Assembly (NCBI GenBank): GCA_022432975.1
Contig: CM039509.1
Span: 27,995,511-28,059,510, forward strand
Length of the DNA stretch: 64,000 nucleotides
DNA from: Begonia masoniana
Taxonomy: Eukaryota; Streptophyta; Magnoliopsida; Cucurbitales; Begoniaceae
Reading direction: 5' to 3'
The translations under genes were made by a program, and so were the position numbers. The notes under the pieces are model-generated. The model saw nothing but the letters and a program-made list of their open reading frames with translations, searched no databases and was not told the origin of the DNA. This document shows positions 48,843-60,614 of the stretch, in pieces. The first letter of the stretch is position 1, and the number at the start of each line of letters is the position of its first letter.

Positions 48843-49207
48843 CGCTGACGCAAACCGGACATTGCCTATCAAGCTTCCGTTCTTACGGTAGAGAACACTA
48901 AATCATCAAATGAGCATTCCAACTGGAAGAAAACACAACTAAGCCCAAATGAATATAACGGAAGACTTAAGCAATAGATCATTTATAATCTATATAATCA
49001 TTCCCTGACTCAGTGATCCACTAGACAGTTTCAAAGCTCCACGTTTTAAAATAATCTCATCCTACTTAAACTACCATATCCTTTAACATACTGTAACATA
49101 AGAGTCTTAACCAGGGGTCATAAATCGCCTCTCCAGTCCCGCACTGTCACCTTGAGCATCCCCCAGCAACCAGCCTTAAGCATCCTCTTTGAACATAACA
49201 TCCTCAC

Positions 49208-49970
49208 CTGAACCTTCTTCACCTACACCATAAGGTTTAACTATAAGCCTAATGCTTAGTAAGAAATGCATGCTGACAGATATACATGAGTACACGATTT
49301 AAAGAGACATAATTCATAAACCATTCTTCATTCATGTTCATCTTTATCATTTACATAACATGTATTAAGGCAGGGAACGAGGGAGGAAGACAGGGGTACA
49401 TAGTCATTTGCCTATCGCGGCAGTCGTACATAATCATTTGCCTATCGCGGCAATCATGATACATCACTCGGCCTCCCCAGTGGGAGAATTCGCGAGCCAT
49501 ACATATCATTAACTCGGCCTCCACCAGTGGGAGATTTCGCGAGTCGTACATATCATTAACTCGGCCTCCACCAGTGGGAGATTTCGCGAGTCATACATAT
49601 CATTAACTCGGCCTCCACCAGTGGGAGAATTCGCGAGTCATACATAACATAGTCTTTCCCCGCTCTGCACTTAATCTTGGTTACATTTGCTTTTCATATT
49701 CTCAACTTAATCATAACAGGGACACAGTGCATAGACATAAAGTTCATAGAGAGAAGTCATATCATGAGGACAAGTAAAACATCCTGTAACTTTACATTTA
49801 CTTACACAACTTCTTCATATCGTGGAAATAACAAATCATAGTCAATAAGCTAACATCTCAGTGATTTCCTAATACCCTTGCGGTGTAGGGCTCTAGTGGC
49901 CAGAAATCTTAATACATTCACTTACCTGGATTCCTTAGCAATCCGAACTTCCGCTCTTTAACTTCTTCAC
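49208..49970 (-). promoter_or_regulatory. LTR splice-like cassette, 46984 solo LTR
   Basis: Minus strand: acceptor TGTTTTAG, candidate micro-exon 49926-49970 (45 nt), donor 49920-49927, hairpin ending CTACACCG (49883-49902), TAAGC..GCTTA hairpin 49241-49264, acceptor GTGTAG, candidate exon 49208-49222 (15 nt), donor GTGAGG. Confidence 0.55.
49497..49640 (-). repeat. 47-bp tandem repeat in family IV LTR
   Basis: Units with AACTCGGCCTCCACCAGTGG, preceded by related partial units from 49390. E's LTR has about three copies at 59459-59592. They lie between the two hairpins of the cassette. Confidence 0.88.
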
Positions 49971-50451
49971 CTAAAACATGTACATTACAGTAGTTAAAAC
50001 AAAGTCGTAGTAGTCCTAATCATAAACCATCCTAGGATCTAATAGCTAAAGTCATTCCGATTCCTCTGTTTGACACACTGCAGTCTGAAATCCGAAACTA
50101 GGTGGACAGGTTTTACCATTGATTAAATCCGAGTTGGTTACTTAAAATGCTCAAAATCGATTCGGGATGACATTTCTACTGCCAGATTTTAAAAAGTCAT
50201 AAACTACTCGGCCACTGCTAAAAAAATCCGAACTCAGTGCCGAGCTGAAAACAGAGCTCTATTTACTAATGAATGACTACATTGTCCATTTCATACCTCG
50301 GGTGTGGATTTGCAGAGAAGAGCAAGCTCGAAACCAGCCGTCGGTAAAGGGAGGTTCTGGTAGCCGAGAGCAAGAACTTGGGAAAGAAGGAATCGCCGAG
50401 AGGGAATGTCGGCTACAGTGGTAATAAATGAGGTTTAAGGTTTCCATTTCC

Positions 50452-50459
50452 TATTTATA
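50452..50459 (-). promoter_or_regulatory. TATA box of the 46984 solo LTR
   Basis: Minus-strand TATAAATA about 165 bases into the LTR, at the same place as in E. Confidence 0.55.
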
Positions 50460-50622
50460 CTAAATCCATCGATTTTAATTACAAAACTGCCACCCAACCT
50501 AGTTTCACACAACTTGTAATAAATTTGTCTTAACATTAAATTTTAAATCATAAAGGTTAAATAAGAGGGTGACAATGAAAATGGTCAGAAAATTACCTGG
50601 CCGAAATGTCGGGTGTTACAAT

Positions 50623-53436
50623 TGTAACACCCAGGAGTTTCCTACAATGCTCGTAAGCCTTGGATTAGACAGTTAGGGGAGTTTATTATGCAATCTAGAG
50701 TTATGTTACAATGGGAGTCAAGAAGTGAAAAAAAAAATTAAAAGGAAATCTTATGTTTGGACGAGTTAGTATTATGATTTAAAATACTAAATTAAGGAAT
50801 GATAAATTATAAGAGAAAATGAGGATGAAATGATGATTTCACGTTGGAGTGAAGGAATGGAAAAGAAAGAGATGAGAAGAAGATTTTGACTTGAGAAAAT
50901 GAAAGAGGAAAAAAAATTAAATAAACAAATGAAGAGAACGAACGGTTGAAAAGTCAAAAGTAAATGGAATTTTGAAAACAAAAGTGGAGAATGAAGGATG
51001 CTTCCACGTTGGATTGCAAAGTAAAATGGAAAATTTTGTGTTGATTAAGTCAAAAACTTTAGTTGTACATGTGAAATTCTCAAGTGAGAATTACTTAGGA
51101 AGGCATATTTTTAAGATTTAAAATAATGAGAGAGGATAAGATTAGGTGGTGGTCAAATGAGAGTTTGCCATCTCATTATCCTTTAAATATTTATCACTTT
51201 TGGTAAAGTGAAATTTTGGGTTTTATTGAAGATGTCTCTCTCTGCCGTAAAAGCCTATCTCCCTTTGTTCATGTTCTGAAGGTTCTCACGCCAAATCCCT
51301 GCCTCTTCTCAACATTTCGTAAAGGTAAGTTACTTATGGGTTTTAGAGTATGTAAGTTAGGGTTTTATATGCATAGGTGGGTTGATTTTGTTAAGGTTTG
51401 AGGATGTTTTATAACCCCTAATGCTTGTATGATAATGGTGGTTCTTTGTTGGATTTTATTCTTCTAATTGATGCTGGATTAGGTTATGGAAGCATGTTAG
51501 TGGTGATTTTAGAAAAGGTTTTAAGTTTGGTTAAGATTTTTGATGGAAATTGAAAGTTTGATTTTGAAACAGGGCAGGCTCTGTTTTGTCAAATTCGGCT
51601 GATCTAATTTTGTTGGTTTGAAAAATGGTTTTAACTATTAGAAACTAGATACTCTAAGGTTTGCATAGCAATTTGAATCATCAAATTTGGACACCTATAC
51701 GATTTATTACGAATTTTTGAATCTATTGTACAAAAACTGGAAAATTCATGGAGCAGTTTCGGTTTTTAGTAATTCTGATTCAGTGGATGGTTTTGATTGA
51801 GAAATTAACTTTAGAATGTTAAAGTAGACTCTTTAAGGAGTCCATAGGCATTGGAATCAACGTATTTGGATAAGTATAGATTAAATTATGATTTTTCAAA
51901 GTTGGATCAAAATCTGTGAAGGAAAATTTAGGCATGTTTCGGTTTTGGTGTTTGTCGAACCTCTTTCTTATTTTAGCTTGCAAAACTATTTTAATGGAGT
52001 AAAATAGACACTTTAATGAATCTATGGGCTTTCGAATCGAAGCGTTTCGATGTGTATAGAATTAGTTATGGATTTTTAAAGTTGGTTGAATGCATTGAGT
52101 TATAATCCAAATCCGTAGCGAAGGAAGGATTTAATTGGTTATGTTGTGTTTAAAACCAATTGGATTTTGGTTTAAAATTTAAGTATTAGCTTGGTTTATT
52201 GCTAGAATTAGAGTAGATATTTTCTTAGAAGTTCTTTGATGACTTTTAGGTAATTGTTTCCTTAATGTGCTAGGATTAACAAGCGAGTAATCGAAGTAGC
52301 CGAAGAGAATAAGTACGCTCGGAGATTTAGGTAAGTAGAGGATTACGTGTTTTCATTGCCTTCGGGCCTACACCATGGAATGGTAGGGATGTTTGTTTGT
52401 TTGGTTGTTTGATTGTTGTGTTTTATTTTGTGCGTTGTATGACATGCATCATGGTTTTGAATTACGAAAAGAACAAGTTTTGAGCATGTTTTGCGTGTGA
52501 GTTTGGAACGTGAGATATGCAACGATGTGTCTCTACGTGAGATGTACGCCTATGAGTCTCTATATGAGATGTACGCCGATGTGTCTCTATGTGAGATATA
52601 CGCCTATAAGTCTCTATGTGAGATGTACGCCGATGTGTCTCTATGTGAGATGTACGCCTATGAGTCTCTATGTGAGATGTACGCTGATGTGTCTCTACGT
52701 GAGATGTACGCTGATGTGTCTCTATTTGAGATGTACGCCTATGTGTCTCTACGTGAGATGTACACCAATGTGTCTCTATGTGAGATGTACACTTATGAGT
52801 CTCTACGTGAGATGTACGCCTATGTGTCTCGAGTAGAATTGAGAATTAATTTCTATGAGAGATGTACGCCTACGATTAGTGAAACGAGAATGAAATGAAC
52901 ACAACCGAGAGTTAAAAACTGCATGTGTTAGGAGTTGAGTGTGCATTTTGTTTTCGTATGGTTTATTCCCTACTTACTAAGTATTAGGCTTACGTTTTGT
53001 GTTCTATGGTGTAGGTAGCGACGTTGTAGCAGGTGAGCTAGACGAGAAAGCCTAGGACTAGGAAGCAGTTGGCGAGGTTCGAGGCATGCCGGTGCAGATA
53101 TTTGTCGGGGCGTCTCGACCATGGTCTTCGGGAGATGTGTATTTCGATAGTTCGGGTTGGATTTTGTTTGTGTATATGATGGGAAGTTTCTCTTTTACTG
53201 TTTTGGGGTTTATAAAATTAAACGTTATGCTGCTCGATTTTTTCGTAAAGTAAACGATGTTTGTTTTCAACACGTTTGACACGTATTTTATGCACGTTTT
53301 CCAACCGTTTTTGAGGGTTCAAAAAACCCAAAAAACGAGTCGAATAATTTACGAAAATTATTTTAAACGTCGTTTTAAACGCAAGATAGCTTAGCAAAGT
53401 AGCGCATTGAGCCGGGTCGGGTTCGGGGGCGTTACA
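50623..53436 (+). repeat. Element B 3' LTR
   Basis: TGTAACACCCAGGA to GGGCGTTACA, 2814 bp, close to 14130-16985. Its first three bases double as part of the ATTGT duplication. 27-bp array at 52513-52838; CATGCATCATG at 52443-52453; hairpins at 52356-52374 and 52973-52994. Confidence 0.95.
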
Positions 53437-54346
53437 ACGTATATGCATGAACATTTATTGTGCAGAGACTTAACATACTGTAAAACAGTTCAAAACACAC
53501 AAAAAAAAAAACAAGACATCTAAACCTTGCACTGAGCATGGCGATAAACTTACTTATGGTCGAATCATCAACCTAACTACCCAACGATAACCCGACGACA
53601 TTTTTTTAACCTAGTATCTCCGTGATGTAGGGCCTTAAGGGCCACCCTACGTGTATGAACTTACCTGTTATCCGTGAAGTTGTAAGTCTTGATCGTGTTG
53701 CCTCAGTGATGCACGGACCTAAAACATGCACGCAAGGAAAATAAACAGAGCTGCAAATGCTAACTAATAACTTAGTAGGACATGCTCAAAACTCAATTCA
53801 AACATTTAAAAAACTAACCTACGTGTTTTCATCCAAAAATAGCGAGTTTTCTCCAAAATATCTTAACCCTAAACTTCAACAAAACTCACATTTTAACTTG
53901 TCCAAACTCGTTAACTTTAGTAGATGCTTACCTTAGGAAGAGAAATAGAAAGAAGTTGAGGAGATCGGAGGAGCTTCGATGATCGTTCGTCGTCTGGAAG
54001 AGAAAAGGCAGAGAGGAGTGGAGAGAAACAGAGAAGAGAAGTGTGAAAGTAGAAAGCTTAACGTGGAAGAAAAGAGAAAAGTGGGATTTGGCTTCTTCCA
54101 CAAGATTTGGACAAGTGGCATGCCCTCATTGGCTCACTCCCACCAACCTTAATCTACTTCCTAAATTGCCCCTCTTTGGTTTCCAACTAAATTGTTATTT
54201 AGTTCGTTGTTTGGGTTACTCCTTAGTTTGGTTTCTCCCACTAAACATCCCACAATTCCAATAAAATATTCACTATATTAATAACGAAATAATCCCGATC
54301 AATAATTCAAGGGATAATTTCATGGCAAAAAATGCCGGGTGTTACA
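53437..54346 (-). repeat. Outermost family I solo LTR, right segment
   Basis: Completes the LTR begun at 12220. It contains hairpin AGGGCCTTAAGGGCC, donor 53659-53666 and micro-exon 53665-53718 (54 nt) on the minus strand. Confidence 0.9.
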
Positions 54347-54351
54347 TTGAC

Positions 54352-54804
54352 TAAATTTAAAGAACATGATATTGATTGAAGTCCAAAGTATAGGGTTTAA
54401 ATTGATAATTACCTTTTTTTTATCACATCCAACTCACTCTCACTCTAGTTTTTGAAAAATACCTAGAAAATAAAATGATTTTCATTAAAATTAAAATTGT
54501 TAAATATATCACTTAGCCCAAAACTCACATCTTATTCTTCAATCACATTTTTCTAAGAGATATTTCTCTTTAGATCTTGGAAAATAGCTCATAACCAAAT
54601 AGACTTCAATCCTAATGAAAAGCTATTATATTTTATCTTGCAAATCATATATCTTATTTTGTAGATTTGCCCTATCAAGAAAATAGATGCGAGTCAAAAA
54701 ACTTATTTTTAGAACAAGGGATCACAAAAAAAAAGTTCTCAAATTTGTCAATGTATTAACTTGGTGATATCTTGTTTTTGGCTCTCATGATTCTTTAAAC
54801 ATGA
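54352..54804. other. AT-rich non-LTR DNA
   Basis: The right flank of the nest, contiguous with 12219 before the family I insertion. No coding or RNA motif was seen. Confidence 0.6.
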
Positions 54805-55724
54805 ACCTCTATAACACCCGGATTTACGGGATTGTGTGAATAAATAATATAATGGCATTTTATTGCAATTATGTCAAATTAAGTCAGTTTTGTAAAAAGA
54901 AAGTGTTATTACGATCCTAATAATTAATAAGGATTTTAAGAAAATTTTAGGAATTTTAGGAGTTTAACGCTAATTTTACGAGAATTACGTTTATCGTAAT
55001 ATAAAAGATACTTTGGTAAAAATAGTAAACGGAGTCCGAATTGTGAACGGACAGTTTTAAAAGAACCCAGGTAATGAGTTGGAGTCATTGGTGAATTAAG
55101 AAAATTTGGAGAAGCCAAATCGTTAGTTAATTAACGAAATGAAGGACGAAACAAATAGAAAATCAAAGGAAGGGCAAAATGGTAATTTGCAAAGTCAAAA
55201 TTTTAATTAAAATCATATTTCTTATTCTTCTCCATCACTCCACGCCTCTCTCCCCTGCGATTTCCATTTCTCCTCCGGCGACTCACGGCGTTCTCCTCTC
55301 TGTCCTCCGTTCGTCACACTTCCTTCCCCAAACTCGATTCTAGGTAAGGTTTGATAGTTTTAGAAAGATTATTCGTAGTTTTCGGAGCATTTAACGATTA
55401 GGGTTTCATATAGGTTTTGTGAAAAATGTAGTTTAAAGTTAAAAATCGATAGGTTTGTCGTATTTGTGAGTATATTGAACGTATTAAACGTTATTAGACG
55501 AAATCTAGAGTGTATGAGACGTTTAGGTTGAAAAATGGATATTTGAGGTTTGGGAAATTTCCGTCAATGGAGTTTAGAAGTTCACGAGTATGAATTGCTA
55601 GATAAAAATGCCTCGTTGAGCTAAGTTAGAATTTTAGAAAAATTTCCTTAGTTAAGGTTTCGTTAAATTTGGACGTTTAACGGTTTAAATCTCGTTTAAC
55701 GACAATTGTTGTGTTTTGCCTCAG

Positions 55725-56326
55725 ACAAATGATGCTCGTGGACAGAGCTCAAAATTCAGCGTGCACAAGGTAAGTTCTCGTGACTTACTTGGCCGAGAGG
55801 CCTACACCGTACTTCGATGTTGCGTCGAGGATCTTTGGAGAATCGTTTGTGTAAATGCTTAGGTTGGGTAGTTAGGGTTAGTTCTTTTATAGGATATGCT
55901 TTTAATTGATTTTATCGTCTTGATGGTATATAATATGTTTGTTTACTTTATGTCTATATCTGTTCATGCATCATGTATTTTAAAATAGCATGAAAACGGA
56001 TTTCTGCACGTGTTTAAGAAATTGAAATGAATGAACGTTATGAATCAATGTAATTTGTATTTGGTTACGCGAGGTGGGGCTCAGGCACGGCTGTTACGGG
56101 TGCGAGCGTGTACCCCCCGTTAGGTGAAGAGGGCAGTCCGACCGCGGGATGTGTCCTCTCCATCTAATAGGCTGAGACCTCGGTGACATTCTGTCTGCGA
56201 CGTAATGATAAGAAAATGTTGCATGATTTCTGAAACTCATATGCACAGCATGCATTTACATTTACGAAACTTACTGAGATTTTTATCTCATAGTGTGTCT
56301 GTATGGTATAAGTGATTACGAGACAG
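55725..56326 (+). promoter_or_regulatory. LTR splice-like cassette, family V plus copy
   Basis: Acceptor TTTGCCTCAG ending 55724, candidate micro-exon 55725-55769 (45 nt), donor 55768-55775, hairpin GGCC-GAGA-GGCC then CTACACCG (55791-55809), CATGCATCATG 55965-55975, hairpin CTGAGAT-TTTT-ATCTCATAG (56270-56294), and a 15-nt block 56312-56326 before GTGAGG. The acceptor here reads TATAA, so it is mutated. Confidence 0.55.
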
Positions 56327-56825
56327 GTGAGGACGATGTTCCTCATCCTGAAACCTGAGTTCAGTTGACGAAGAATGATCGCGGGAGTGTGCTGGCGCAG
56401 TCGAAGCGTTCATGACCCGTGGGGACGTATGTAGGTATTTTGGGCTATTTTGGATAGAAACTGTTTAGGGAAAATACTTGTACAGATAAATCATTATAGG
56501 ATGTTTGGTTCTGGATAGTGGATAGGTTATGCTTTTAGTTTTTTTAAACGTTTTGAAAAGTATTTTATAAATATTTGGTATTAGGGAAATGTTCAGTTTT
56601 TAAACATATCCACACGGTTTATTTTTATGAAACTAGGCTATGTTTTTTAAACGTGTTTGAGTCGTTGTTTTGGATGAGATTTTGAGTGAATTTATGTTGG
56701 AATGTATGGTTGAGATGTGGGTGAAATAGTGTTAACGAAATTGTGAAAGAATTGTGTTAGAAGTATGTGTAAGCAGGGAAAGACGAAAAGAAAAGAAAGA
56801 GGAAAGAAAAGGGAGGAAGCCAAGC

Positions 56826-57030
56826 GCTCTGGAAAGAAATCTCCAGAGCGATTGGCGATCGATCGCCCTTGTGTTTAGGCGATCGCCTGTTGAGGCGATC
56901 GCTGGGCGAATCGCCGAGTGCTCTGGAAAGAAATTTCCAGAGCGAGTGGCGATCGATCGCCCCTCGTGGTCGCGCGGCGATCAGTGATCGCCTAGTGAGG
57001 CGATCGCTGGCAAAACCAGCGATCGGCCCT
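56826..57030. repeat. GCGATCG-rich inverted repeats, plus copy
   Basis: GCTCTGGA..TCCAGAGC hairpins at 56826-56849 and 56920-56943, with several GCGATCGATCGCC and GGCGATCGCC palindromes between and after. They correspond to the cluster at 29951-30320 but with different stem sequence. Confidence 0.88.
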
Positions 57031-57289
57031 TCATTTTATGGGCGATTGCCCATTTCTGCCCCTGTTTTTGTTGGTTTTCACTGCTTCGATTGTTTTCTTT
57101 TAATAGTTTAAATCATTTTATAAATTGTTTTAAGGTTGTTTTAAATAGTTTTCTAAACGACTATAACGATTTCAGTTCCAATTCCAATTTTTAAAGTTTA
57201 ATTTCCGCTCGAACGTTCGGTTAAAGTTTAAGTATATAAAAAAAATAATACGGAAAAATTGGGTACAGTATTAGGGTCGCTACAACCTC

Positions 57290-57906
57290 CCTCTCCCCCT
57301 CTCCTATTCTCACACGCCAAAACTACAATTGGAATGTTTAAAGTAAAACAAAGTTGTTATATATCAAACTTGGAACAAAAAAGAAAAAGACAAAATTTGA
57401 AACACCAAGTCTTAACCTAAAAAAAATATCCTTTAAAAAAAAATAAAGAGAGAAGAGAATCAATTATGAAAATTAAAACACAATTGCGAGTTATGTGACC
57501 AAATCCTATATATTTTTACATAGTAAAACAAAATCTTAAGGGAAATCTATAATGAGTGCCCATCTGCCCGACCCAAAATAATTCGGATCGCTGATGCTAC
57601 ACCCTAAAAATTTAGTCATCATGATTACTGTGGTAGTCCAACTTGTGAAGGCAAGGATGACCTAAAATTCTGCTGATTGTGAGGGCTCAACCCATATTAG
57701 TGGAGGTGTACAATCTCACATCGTTTGGGAGAGTGAAAATTGAGTGATTTTTAAGTAGAGTTCATCTTCCTACCTGGTACAACACGCTTTGGGCTAACTC
57801 TAAGAACAAATCTGTGTGGATTTCGACCTAAAGCATACAATATTTTATTGAGAGCATCGGGGGACTCCACAATTACTCTCGAGTAGTTCATAATTTTCAT
57901 AACCTA
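57290..57906. other. Non-LTR DNA, no gene seen
   Basis: AT-rich to about 57540, then mixed composition. CAATCTCACATCGTTTGGGA near 57711 resembles the ACATCGG-type starts of other plant LTR elements, but no boundaries were found. Confidence 0.5.
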
Positions 57907-58024
57907 GCATCTCCATCGGAGACAATCGAAATAGGCACTCCATGTAACCTGACGATCTCCTACACATACAGCTCGACGAGCTGATCTATAGAATAGGTCA
58001 TCTTTACTGATAAAAAGTGGGCTG
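57907..58024 (-). pseudogene. Integrase fragment of an older Ty3/gypsy element
   Basis: Minus-strand AHFLSVKMTYSIDQLVELYV, a TAG where E has Gln, then EIVRLHGVPISIVSDGD. This is the integrase stretch holding the second catalytic Asp. Element E's LTR begins two bases beyond, so E inserted into this relic. Confidence 0.85.
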
Positions 58025-58466
58025 TCTGTAACAACCCCGGCCAGGAGCCGTCACGTGTTCATATTCTTTCATTAATCGTTTGCTTGACTTTTACTAATAT
58101 TACATTCACTTACTATCTCTCAACAGACTTTCACATTTTACATATACTTTTTTTTTTCTAAATTGGTAATAGAGACGCAGAACCATTAAGGAAGACGAAC
58201 CCTCTCGTGCCCGACTTCCCACGCCTCGTCGGCTCAACCTTCACAGAGTCGAGCGACTAGACTCGGTCATTGGCTTCTTGACAATTTCGGGAAAAGAGGA
58301 GGTGCCCTCAATTCTCTTAACTTAAAACCACTCGGGTTTGCATGGGTTGCATGCGTTGACAACCCTCAGTAATTTAGTCGTCCGGTCATCACGTGCATTA
58401 CGCGTGACTCGCTTAACATCGCCTAAAAGAAGACATCTTCCGGTGGGCACGTGGGTCTCGCGTGCT

Positions 58467-58880
58467 AAATTAAAACATCATCCGGTCGCTAATCGACAAA
58501 ACACATTTTACATCTTCCGGTCGCTAAGCGACAACACACATTTTACATCTTCCGGTCACTAAACGACAAAACACATTTTACATCTTCCGGTCGCTAAGCG
58601 ACAACACACATTTTACATCTTCCGGTGACGTCATCCGGAAGACTAAACCATCATACAACTATCCTTCGGCATCTGCCGATGACGTCAGCCGGAAGACTAA
58701 ACCAACAAACAACTACTCTTCGGCATCTGCCGATGACGTCAGCCGGAAGACTAAACCATCAAACAATTAACTCTCGGCATCTGCCGATGACGTCAACCGG
58801 AAGACTAAACCATCAACAACTATTCTTTCGGCATTTGCCGATGACGTCAGCCGGAAGACTACCTCTTCCAGCTTCCGTCT
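58467..58880 (-). repeat. 35-bp and 54-bp tandem arrays in E's LTR
   Basis: About four or five units of about 35 bp with CATCTTCCGGTCGCTAAGCG (58467-58626), then five copies of the TGACGTCA-bearing 54-bp unit (58625-58880), more diverged from one another than the 34 copies at 47007. Confidence 0.9.
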
Positions 58881-59206
58881 TACGGTAGAGAACTCTAAAT
58901 CATCAAATGACTCCTTCCAACAGAAAGAAAACACAACTCATTCAAAATGCATATATCGGAAAACTTAAGCAACAGACCATTTATAAATCTATATAATCAT
59001 TCCCTGACTCAGTGATCCACTAGACAGTTTCAAAGCTCAACGTTTTAAAATAATCTCATCCTACTTAAGCTACCATGTCCTTTAACATACTGTAACATAA
59101 GAGTCTTAACCAGGGGTCATAAGTCGCCTCTCCAGTCCCACACTGTCACCTTGAGCATCCTCCAGCAACCAGCCTTAAGCATCCTCTTTGAACATAACAT
59201 CCTCAC

Positions 59207-59923
59207 CTGAACCTTCTTCACCTACACCATAAGGTTTAACTATAAGCCTAATGCTTAGTAAGGAATGCATGCTGACAGATATACATGAGTACACAATTTA
59301 AAGAGACATAAGTTCATAAACCATTCATCATTCGTGTTCATCTTTATCTTTTACATAACATGTATTAAGGCAGGAGACGAGGGAGGAAGACAGGGGTACA
59401 TAGTCATTTGCCTATCGCGGCAGTCATACATAATCATTTGCCTATCGCGGCAATCATGATACATCACTCGGCCTCCCCAGTGGGAGAATTCGCGAGCCAT
59501 ACATATCATTAACTCGGCCTCCACCAGTGGGAGATTTCGCGAGTCATACATATCATTAACTCGGCCTCCACCAGTGGGAGAATTCGCGAGTCATACATAA
59601 CATAGTCTTTCCCCGCTCTGCACTTAATCTTGGTTACATTTGCTTTTCATATTCTCAACTTAATCATAACAGGAACACAGTGCATAGACATAAAGTTCAT
59701 AGAGAGAAGTCACATCATGAGGACAAGTAAAACATCCTGTAACTTTACATTTACTTACACAACTTCTTCATATCGTGGAAATAACAAATCATAGTCAATA
59801 AGCTAACATCTCAGTGATTTCCTAATACCCTTGCGGTGTAGGGCCCTAGTGGCCGGAAATCTTAACACATTCACTTACCTGGATTCCTCAGCAATCCGAG
59901 CTTCTTTCCTTAAACTTCTTCAC
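59207..59923 (-). promoter_or_regulatory. LTR splice-like cassette of element E
   Basis: Minus strand: acceptor TGTTTTAG, candidate micro-exon 59879-59923 (45 nt), donor 59873-59880, hairpin GGCC..GGCC then CTACACCG (59836-59857), TAAGC..GCTTA hairpin 59240-59262, acceptor GTGTAG, candidate exon 59207-59221 (15 nt), donor GTGAGG. This copy belongs to the apparently intact element, so it is the best one to test. Confidence 0.6.
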
Positions 59924-60405
59924 CTAAAACATGTACATTACAGTAGTTAAAACAAAGTCCTAATAGTCCTAATCATAAACCATCCTAGGATCTAATAGCT
60001 AAAGTCATTCCGATTCCTCTGTTTGACACACTGCAGTCTGAAATCCGAAACTAGGTGGACAGGTTTTACCATTGGTTAAATCCGAGTTGGTTACTTAAAA
60101 TGTTCAGAATCGATTCAGGATGACATTTCTACTCTCAGATTTTGAAAAGTCTTAAACTACTCGGCCACTGCTAAAAATATCCGAACTCAGTGCCGATCTG
60201 AAAACAGAGCTCTATTTACTAATGAATGACTACATTGTCCATTTCATACCTCGGGTGTGGATTTGCAGAGAAGAGCAAGCTCGAAACCAGCCGTCGGTAA
60301 AGGGAAGTTTTGGTAGCCGAGAGCAAGAACTTGGGAGAGAAGAAATCGCCGAGAGGGAATGTCGGCTACAGTGGTAATAAAATGAGATTTAAGGTTTCCA
60401 TTTCC

Positions 60406-60413
60406 TATTTATA
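60406..60413 (-). promoter_or_regulatory. TATA box of element E's LTR
   Basis: Minus-strand TATAAATA about 160 bases into the LTR; a start site would follow about 30 bases on. Confidence 0.6.
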
Positions 60414-60573
60414 CCTAATCCATCAATTCTAATTACTAAACTGCCACCCAACCTAGTTTTACTCAACTTGTAATAATTTTATCTTAACATTAGATTTAAA
60501 TCATAAAGGTTAAATAAGAGGGTGACGATGAAAATGGTCAGAAAATCACCTGGCCGAAGTGTCGGGTGTTACA

Positions 60574-60586
60574 TCCACCCCTCCTT
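60574..60586 (-). other. Polypurine tract of element E
   Basis: Minus-strand AAGGAGGGGTGGA, identical to G's, touching the 3' LTR. Confidence 0.93.
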
Positions 60587-60614
60587 AAACAAAATTTTCG
60601 TCCTCGAAAATTGC

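Larger units (their letters stand above)
46984..50620 (-). mobile_element. Solo LTR, family IV, with a 34-copy array
   Basis: TGTAAACGACCCC to GGGTGTTACA, with ATTGT at 46979-46983 and 50621-50625. It matches E's LTR from about 48850 on (E 58880-60573). About 590 bases present at the end of E's LTR are missing, and the 54-bp unit, five copies in E, is expanded here almost to the LTR end. Confidence 0.95.
54810..57284 (+). mobile_element. Solo LTR, family V
   Basis: Starts TATAACACCC (TG decayed to TA) and ends GGGTCGCTACA, with ACCTC at 54805-54809 and 57285-57289. The end matches the start of the minus copy at 29713. It contains GCGATCG-rich inverted repeats and the cassette. Confidence 0.93.
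58027..60573 (-). repeat. Element E 3' LTR
   Basis: TGTAACAACCCC to GGGTGTTACA, 2547 bp. On the minus strand: TATA box near the start, cassette, 47-bp repeats, then the 54-bp and 35-bp arrays close to the 3' end. Confidence 0.96.

Noticed and set aside
47007..48848. 613-codon open frame of 18-residue repeats
   Set aside because: It is read through 34 copies of a 54-bp LTR repeat whose length is divisible by three; no start context, promoter or domain supports a protein.
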